Under the pieces are notes generated by a model that made no database searches, was not told where the DNA came from, and saw only the letters and a list, made by a program, of their open reading frames with translations. Below are positions 16,139 through 20,345 of a stretch of 20,345 nt of DNA, in pieces. This DNA comes from JAJTFW01 sp964534995 (GTDB taxonomy: Bacteria > Bacteroidota > Bacteroidia > AKYH767-A > OLB10): NCBI GenBank assembly GCA_964534995.1, contig CAZHSC010000065.1:1-20345 (forward strand). The letters run 5' to 3'. The translations under genes and the position numbers were made by a program. The stretch's first letter is position 1. Each line of letters starts with the position of its first letter.

Positions 16139-16229
16139 TTAGATATGAAGTTCTCTTTTAGGTCAATAGATTTCTGTCTGTTTTATATTTATGTGATTAA
16201 AATTTGTGCTGAGATATCCTGACCCCATA

Positions 16230-16267
16230 AAAAAAGAGGCTGCCTCTGTTGAGACAACCTCTTTTTT
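16230..16267. terminator. Bidirectional intrinsic terminator between bshB1 and the BNR protein gene
   Basis: AAAAAAGAGG (16230-16239) pairs perfectly with CCTCTTTTTT (16258-16267). After one mismatch the stem continues with TG/CA (16241-16242 with 16255-16256), and an inner TCT/AGA stem closes a GTTG tetraloop. The A-tract on one side and the T-tract on the other give a U-rich end on both strands, so it would terminate bshB1 from the left and the BNR gene from the right. Confidence 0.85.
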
Positions 16268-16281
16268 CTAATTAATTTAAA

Positions 16282-18210
16282 TTACTTCACAATCATTGTG
16301 CGTGTTGCTTTTTCTACGCCTACAATTACTGTGTAAGTATAAATACCAGAGGCAAGGTCGCTGGCATCAATAGTCAACGTATTAAGACCTGACTGTAAAT
16401 TGTTATAATTTACAGATTTCAGGAGCTTACCAACTACACTGTGAATTTCAACAGTTACGTTTGAAGATTTAACCAGGTTCAGATTGATCTGAGTGGTACC
16501 ATTGAAAGGATTTGGGAAGTTCTGACTAAGGTCGAATGAAGTAGTACCGGAGTTTTCATTGATTCCCTGAACCACCAGATTGGTTACCGTAAAGGAAGAA
16601 TCAGGTTCGGTAAATGCAGCATCACACATCTCGAGTCCATCAATGTATTTGTGATTTACATCTACACCAATGTTTACGGGAATTTCAAGAATGGAAACCG
16701 GAATCTTGTAACAGCCGGCAGTAGCACCATCCAACACAAAGGGAGATACATTACCAAACAGACAAGCTCCATCGGCATTGGAACCAGCAGTCAGGTTTGT
16801 TTCAGCAGACCATAAGCCTGTTGTTACATCCCATGCTTTGCAAATGGCGTTAGGAAGTACGTTATCGGCAGCGCCTGGAGTAAGAGTAGTATCGGTATCA
16901 AACCAAACAAAGAACAATTTGTTTCCGGAAAGGGTTTTAGCAATCTGAGGACGGCTATCTTCCGCAAGATTGTTGGTTCCATCAGTAAACTCACCACGGA
17001 AAGTCATGGGCAGGCCAAGTTTCTTGGCAACCCATGAATTACCTCCGTCGGTTGTGGTAATGTCAAAAAGTCCCCAGTTACCGGCACCGGAACTGATAGA
17101 GAAACCGGATGAAGCCAGGGCACCAACACCAACGATCAGGTGAGCATTGTTGTTTGCATCCACAGCCATATCAATTTCGAAAGCACAGGTATAAGCAACA
17201 CCAAACTGGAATAAAGCATCAAAACTATTCAGATCAAATGCAGCCACTTTGGTCCAGGTTGCTCCGTTGTCGGATGTTTTGAAGATAACAGGATAAAGAT
17301 TGCTGTCAGCAACAGCAGAGTAGGATTCATGGGCAAGCATAGCGAAATAACCTACACCTCCTGTTCCCCAGGCAATGCTGGTAGCAGTCATAACTGGGGA
17401 ACCTGTCAAATCAGGATCAACGGGAGCAGGTACATAATTGTATGTATAAGCGTAATCACCGGCAGTCCAAACTCCTTTTGCCAACATCATGCTGCCATCA
17501 TAGTCGCCGGCAGCAGTCCATGAACCGTTACTTAACCAGAATGAATTATCATCGGTATTCAGTGCACCACCATCAGGAATCAGGAAGTTGGTAGCAGTAT
17601 CTTGTAGGGAGGTAGAAGCACCACCTGTTAATGGACCAGAACCGTGAGCGTGTCCACCCCAGCCAATGTTCAATCCAACCAGGGAAGCGGCAAAATAAGA
17701 TACCGAAGCATTGGCAGGAGTAGTGTTACCGGCAGGATTGTATATGATACCTTGTGGGTAACGGGCATTATTGTTGGGAGCGGTTGCATCATAAAGAGGT
17801 CCTACATTGGGAGTCCAGGTAGCTCCACCATCGGTAGAATAACCATAGCGGAGGAAACCTGATGTAGCATCCCCAGTGATAGAAGGTGCAGAACGGTACA
17901 CCATGGACACGGAATTAATAGAAGGATGAGCGAACAATGCCGTTTTAGCACCGAATGCTGTACCGAAAGCATTACCGGAATTACCAATGTCAATTACATT
18001 AATAGCCTGTACTGATGGTACACCGGATTTCTTACTTACAGGAACGGTTACAGGATTGGTGGAAGGTGTGGTTTTAGTTTCTCCATTCACCAACATGGCT
18101 TTCTCCTTGAAGGTTTTTCCTTTAAGGCTGGCACCTCGATTTGGCTGCTGAGCCATTACATTAACACCTAATGTAAGGGCAAGGCCACAAATTAGTAGTT
18201 TTTTCATCAT
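16282..18210 (-). CDS. T9SS-secreted BNR/Asp-box beta-propeller-like protein
   Basis: A 642-residue exported protein. The signal peptide is MMKKLLICGLALTLGVNVMA, with cleavage probably at residue 20/21. Three Asp-box (S-x-D-x-G-x-T-W) motifs are visible: YSTDGGATW (124-132), KTSDNGATW (311-319) and TTDGGNSW (386-393), as in sialidase, Vps10 and photosystem-assembly type beta-propellers. No sialidase RIP motif or catalytic set was identified, so an enzyme activity is not claimed. The C-terminus (about 558-642) is a T9SS type A sorting domain: LSQNFPNPFNGTTQI, VVGKLLKSVNY, ASGIYTYTVIV and the final strand TRTMIVK. Two adjacent ATGs (18210, 18207) could start it. The upstream region holds a long palindrome, and the downstream end is closed by a strong terminator, so it is probably a single-gene transcript. 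Its function is unknown. Confidence 0.9.
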   Translation of the reverse strand: MMKKLLICGLALTLGVNVMAQQPNRGASLKGKTFKEKAMLVNGETKTTPSTNPVTVPVSKKSGVPSVQAINVIDIGNSGNAFGTAFGAKTALFAHPSINSVSMVYRSAPSITGDATSGFLRYGYSTDGGATWTPNVGPLYDATAPNNNARYPQGIIYNPAGNTTPANASVSYFAASLVGLNIGWGGHAHGSGPLTGGASTSLQDTATNFLIPDGGALNTDDNSFWLSNGSWTAAGDYDGSMMLAKGVWTAGDYAYTYNYVPAPVDPDLTGSPVMTATSIAWGTGGVGYFAMLAHESYSAVADSNLYPVIFKTSDNGATWTKVAAFDLNSFDALFQFGVAYTCAFEIDMAVDANNNAHLIVGVGALASSGFSISSGAGNWGLFDITTTDGGNSWVAKKLGLPMTFRGEFTDGTNNLAEDSRPQIAKTLSGNKLFFVWFDTDTTLTPGAADNVLPNAICKAWDVTTGLWSAETNLTAGSNADGACLFGNVSPFVLDGATAGCYKIPVSILEIPVNIGVDVNHKYIDGLEMCDAAFTEPDSSFTVTNLVVQGINENSGTTSFDLSQNFPNPFNGTTQINLNLVKSSNVTVEIHSVVGKLLKSVNYNNLQSGLNTLTIDASDLASGIYTYTVIVGVEKATRTMIVK

Positions 18211-18250
18211 TAATTGGATTTTAAGTTGTGTATATTTATGGTTTTAAGAG

Positions 18251-18280
18251 ATTAATTATGTAAAGGTATACATAATTGAT
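18251..18280. repeat. Palindrome upstream of the BNR protein gene
   Basis: AATTATGTA (18254-18262) and TACATAATT (18269-18277) are perfect inverted repeats separated by 6 bases. The arms extend to 12 bases (18251-18262 and 18269-18280) with one mismatch. On the minus strand the centre reads TACCTTTA (18268-18261), one base off the TAnnTTTG -7 consensus, 51 bases before the first ATG. It could be an operator overlapping the promoter or a 5' leader hairpin. Confidence 0.5.
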
Positions 18281-18424
18281 TTTTTTCCGTGAGTTATATT
18301 ATTTTTTACTTTTCCATCACAAAACTACTATTTTTTAATTAAATTAATTTCTAGCGCGCTTCCATTCTTTTTCAACAGGCTTTGTTACCTGAAATTCGTG
18401 TGTAAATAATTGTTATTTAATGAA

Positions 18425-19753
18425 TTAATGATGCTGCGTATGAAGATATTGAAAGAAAAATGCGACGAGCAGGGCCAGGGAATATATCAGCCAGACGTAA
18501 ACAGAAAGATATGCTGATAGTTTAATATGAAGTTTTTTATAAACATAGAGGGCCAGCAATATTTTTTCAGTATAGAAGGCAATGACAGTACCGATGGCCA
18601 CTCCGATGATACCGAACTTCAGCATCAGCAAATAACTACTTACGATGTTGACGGCTATTTCAATAAGTGCAATTTTGAAAATAAACGATGTTTTACCGGC
18701 AGCCAATACCAATGATTGCGGAAATAAAACCCGGCTAATGAGCAGAAGCAAGTATATGTTAAAGACTGTGGCGCTGGCAGTAAATTCAATCCTGAACAGG
18801 ATGGGATAAAAGTAGTTGCTGGATAAAAGCAGAAGAATTGTCAAAGGAAACAGAATATGCATTAGTTTCAATGATTCTGCTCTCAATGTCATCAGTATGC
18901 TCTTGTTAAAATTTTCAGCTACCAGTTTAGGGACAAAGGCATTACTCAAGGCGCCGGATAGCAACACCGCCAATGGCAGTTCTTTAGCTCCATACCTAAA
19001 AATAGCAAATGCATCGCTTCCAAAATGGGTACTTACCAGCATGCCATCAATATACTCGGCTGAGCCGGAAATCAGTAAGCTTAATATCAACGGAAAAGCA
19101 AATGCTAAATGCGCCCCTATTTCTTGCAGGTTAAAGTTGGATTTACTGTTCCTGGATAATAAAAAAATCAGGTAAATAATTTTAAGCAGGGAAAGTGTTA
19201 TAAGACAGTAAAAGCTGACTTCAAGCTTATAGCCCAAAAACAAAGGTAGCGCAACAGAAGCCGTATAAGCTGTCATGTGAACAAAACCATAAGCTATGAG
19301 CTGTATGGTTTTGTTTTGCAGAAGAAAAATGTATTCAATTAAATAAACAGGATTGGTAAGGAAAATATATATAATGATCAAAGGATAAAATGATTCCGCT
19401 TCCTGAGGCAGCAAATTCTTTATTTCCTGATGAAATACGATTAATACCAGGGTCAGAGCTGTATTAAGAAGAAACAAAGTGGCCGCAACATTAAATAACA
19501 AGGATTCTTTACCAGTGGATTTGGATGAATTATAAACACTGAGCAGTGCATTCAAGATGCCCGAAACCCAGAAAAAACTTAATGCCCCTGACAGGAAGAT
19601 AAGACTTTCATAGGATCCGATTTCACGTATACCCAATTCACTTTTAGCAAGTAGTATTCCTGTGATAAATACCGAAAGGAATCTGAAAATCTGAAAAACC
19701 TGCAGCCCCCTGATACTTCCGATATTCTCTATGAACCTTGATATTTTTCCCAC
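18425..19753 (-). CDS. Polysaccharide-type flippase (Wzx/MOP superfamily)
   Basis: A 442-residue integral membrane protein with about 12 hydrophobic segments and few charged loops, of the size and pattern of MOP-superfamily lipid-linked oligosaccharide flippases. The N-terminus (RFIENIGSIRGLQVFQIFRFLSVFITGILLA, with GSYESLIFLSG next) resembles the start of Wzx/RfbX proteins, and EYIDGMLVSTHFGSDAFAIFRYGAKELP resembles the central TM7 region. The start is GTG at 19753, the only usual start codon after the in-frame stop. It lies one base after the TGA of the P-type ATPase gene, so the pair should be co-transcribed. No glycosyltransferase genes are visible nearby, so the substrate (O-antigen, exopolysaccharide or glycan for T9SS products) is open. 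Downstream is a 214-base gap. Confidence 0.8.
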   Translation of the reverse strand: MGKISRFIENIGSIRGLQVFQIFRFLSVFITGILLAKSELGIREIGSYESLIFLSGALSFFWVSGILNALLSVYNSSKSTGKESLLFNVAATLFLLNTALTLVLIVFHQEIKNLLPQEAESFYPLIIIYIFLTNPVYLIEYIFLLQNKTIQLIAYGFVHMTAYTASVALPLFLGYKLEVSFYCLITLSLLKIIYLIFLLSRNSKSNFNLQEIGAHLAFAFPLILSLLISGSAEYIDGMLVSTHFGSDAFAIFRYGAKELPLAVLLSGALSNAFVPKLVAENFNKSILMTLRAESLKLMHILFPLTILLLLSSNYFYPILFRIEFTASATVFNIYLLLLISRVLFPQSLVLAAGKTSFIFKIALIEIAVNIVSSYLLMLKFGIIGVAIGTVIAFYTEKILLALYVYKKLHIKLSAYLSVYVWLIYSLALLVAFFFQYLHTQHH

Positions 19754-19754
19754 T

Positions 19755-20345
19755 TCAATTCAGTTCATAGATAGGTTTATATCGCAACCTGAGGCTGTTT
19801 CCTATAACAATTACATCTGAGAAAGCCATCGAAAAACTGGCTATAATAGGACTAAGGAATCCGGCGGCTGCCATGGGTATCGCAAACATATTATAGGCGA
19901 GGGCCCACCATAAATTTTGTTTGATGATCAAAATGGTTTGCTGAGATAACTTATGAATCTGAATCAGTGAGGTGAGCTCCCTGTCATTTACCAATATTAT
20001 TTCGGCGGTTTGCCTGGTGATGTGGGAGCCTCCATTCATTGCAATGCCCACAGAAGCCAGGGCAATAGAAGGCGCATCGTTTATTCCATCACCGGCCATC
20101 GCTACGCTTTTGGCTTTTTGTAAATGACGTATTACTTCCACTTTTTCATGCGGGAGTTTTTCTGCGTAAACTTCATCTATTTCCAGTTCCTGTGCCACCG
20201 CCTGACATATACTTTGTCTGTCCCCGCTTAGCAAAACAGTTTTAATCCCTCTTTGTTTAAAATATGCTATCAATTTATAGGCGTCCTGTCTTAGAGGATC
20301 TTCAAAGGCTGCCTCAGCCATTAATACACCGTTTTTGGTAAGAAA
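19755..20345 (-). CDS. Heavy-metal P1B-type ATPase (probably Cu+), 3' part, cut by window edge
   Basis: The frame is open through base 20345, so the ATG at 20321 is internal and the N-terminal two thirds lie outside the window. The visible part has the P-domain end, SGDRQS (TGD-type motif), the hinge motif GDGINDAPSIALASVGIAM and the last two TM helices. The helix-7 pattern is N-x6-YN followed by IP (QNLWWALAYNMFAIPMAAAG). The last helix has P-x2-A-x3-M-x2-S-D-x2-V-x2-N (PIIASFSMAFSDVIVIGNSLR). This is the P1B-1 Cu+ pattern except for Asp at the second Ser of MxxSS. The DKTG phosphorylation site and CPC motif are outside the window. It is followed after one base by the flippase GTG. Confidence 0.93.
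   Translation of the reverse strand, partial: FLTKNGVLMAEAAFEDPLRQDAYKLIAYFKQRGIKTVLLSGDRQSICQAVAQELEIDEVYAEKLPHEKVEVIRHLQKAKSVAMAGDGINDAPSIALASVGIAMNGGSHITRQTAEIILVNDRELTSLIQIHKLSQQTILIIKQNLWWALAYNMFAIPMAAAGFLSPIIASFSMAFSDVIVIGNSLRLRYKPIYELN

Noticed and set aside
18816..19175. 119-codon open frame on the + strand
   Set aside because: It is antisense to the flippase gene, and its translation shows no recognisable domain.
1..20345. CRISPR arrays, insertion sequences, phage or defence genes
   Set aside because: No regularly spaced repeats, transposase or integrase, or toxin/nuclease-type genes were seen; all genes fit chromosomal housekeeping, envelope or transport roles.

Overview
The window is ordinary chromosomal DNA from a member of the Bacteroidota. 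Three secreted proteins end in type IX secretion (T9SS) C-terminal sorting domains (YPNP or FPNPF motif, then beta-strands). There is a bacillithiol deacetylase (BshB1) and a cytochrome c maturation cluster with a Cys-type CcmE. Genes generally lack Shine-Dalgarno sequences, and a few start regions carry TAnnTTTG-like boxes. I cannot fix the genus; an environmental Chitinophagales, Sphingobacteriales or Saprospirales-type organism would fit.

Left part (1-5309, + strand): two tandem, clearly homologous, large T9SS-exported beta-rich surface proteins. The first is cut by the left edge and lacks about 83 N-terminal residues compared with the second. Middle left (5348-9851, + strand): a YjcF/ElaA-like GNAT acetyltransferase; a tightly packed set of MATE transporter, small lipoprotein and fmt (each junction a 4-base overlap); then a Sir2-type deacylase overlapping a UPF0316/DUF2179 membrane protein.

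Middle right (15311 down to 10058, - strand): a six-gene operon ccmB-ccmC-ccmD-ccmE-ccmF-DUF2520. It makes most of a System I cytochrome c maturation machine: heme export and handling by CcmB/C/D, the heme chaperone CcmE, and heme ligation by CcmF. CcmE carries CxxxY where the textbook protein has HxxxY, so this is the alternative form. No CcmA, CcmG, CcmH or CcmI is present in the window. bshB1 is divergent from ccmB.

Right part (- strand): a BNR/Asp-box T9SS-secreted protein, separated from the convergent bshB1 by a strong bidirectional terminator hairpin. Next comes a polysaccharide-type flippase whose GTG start lies one base after the stop of a heavy-metal (probably Cu+) P1B-ATPase that runs off the right edge.

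No rRNA, tRNA, CRISPR, insertion sequence, phage gene or defence island was seen. No gap between genes exceeds 300 bases; the longest (2440-2630, 9852-10057, 16091-16281, 18211-18424) are each about 190-215 bases. I did not find a convincing undescribed multi-gene system. The most interesting points are the Cys-type CcmE/reduced Ccm set, the sirtuin lacking canonical zinc cysteines, and the regulatory structures upstream of a few genes.
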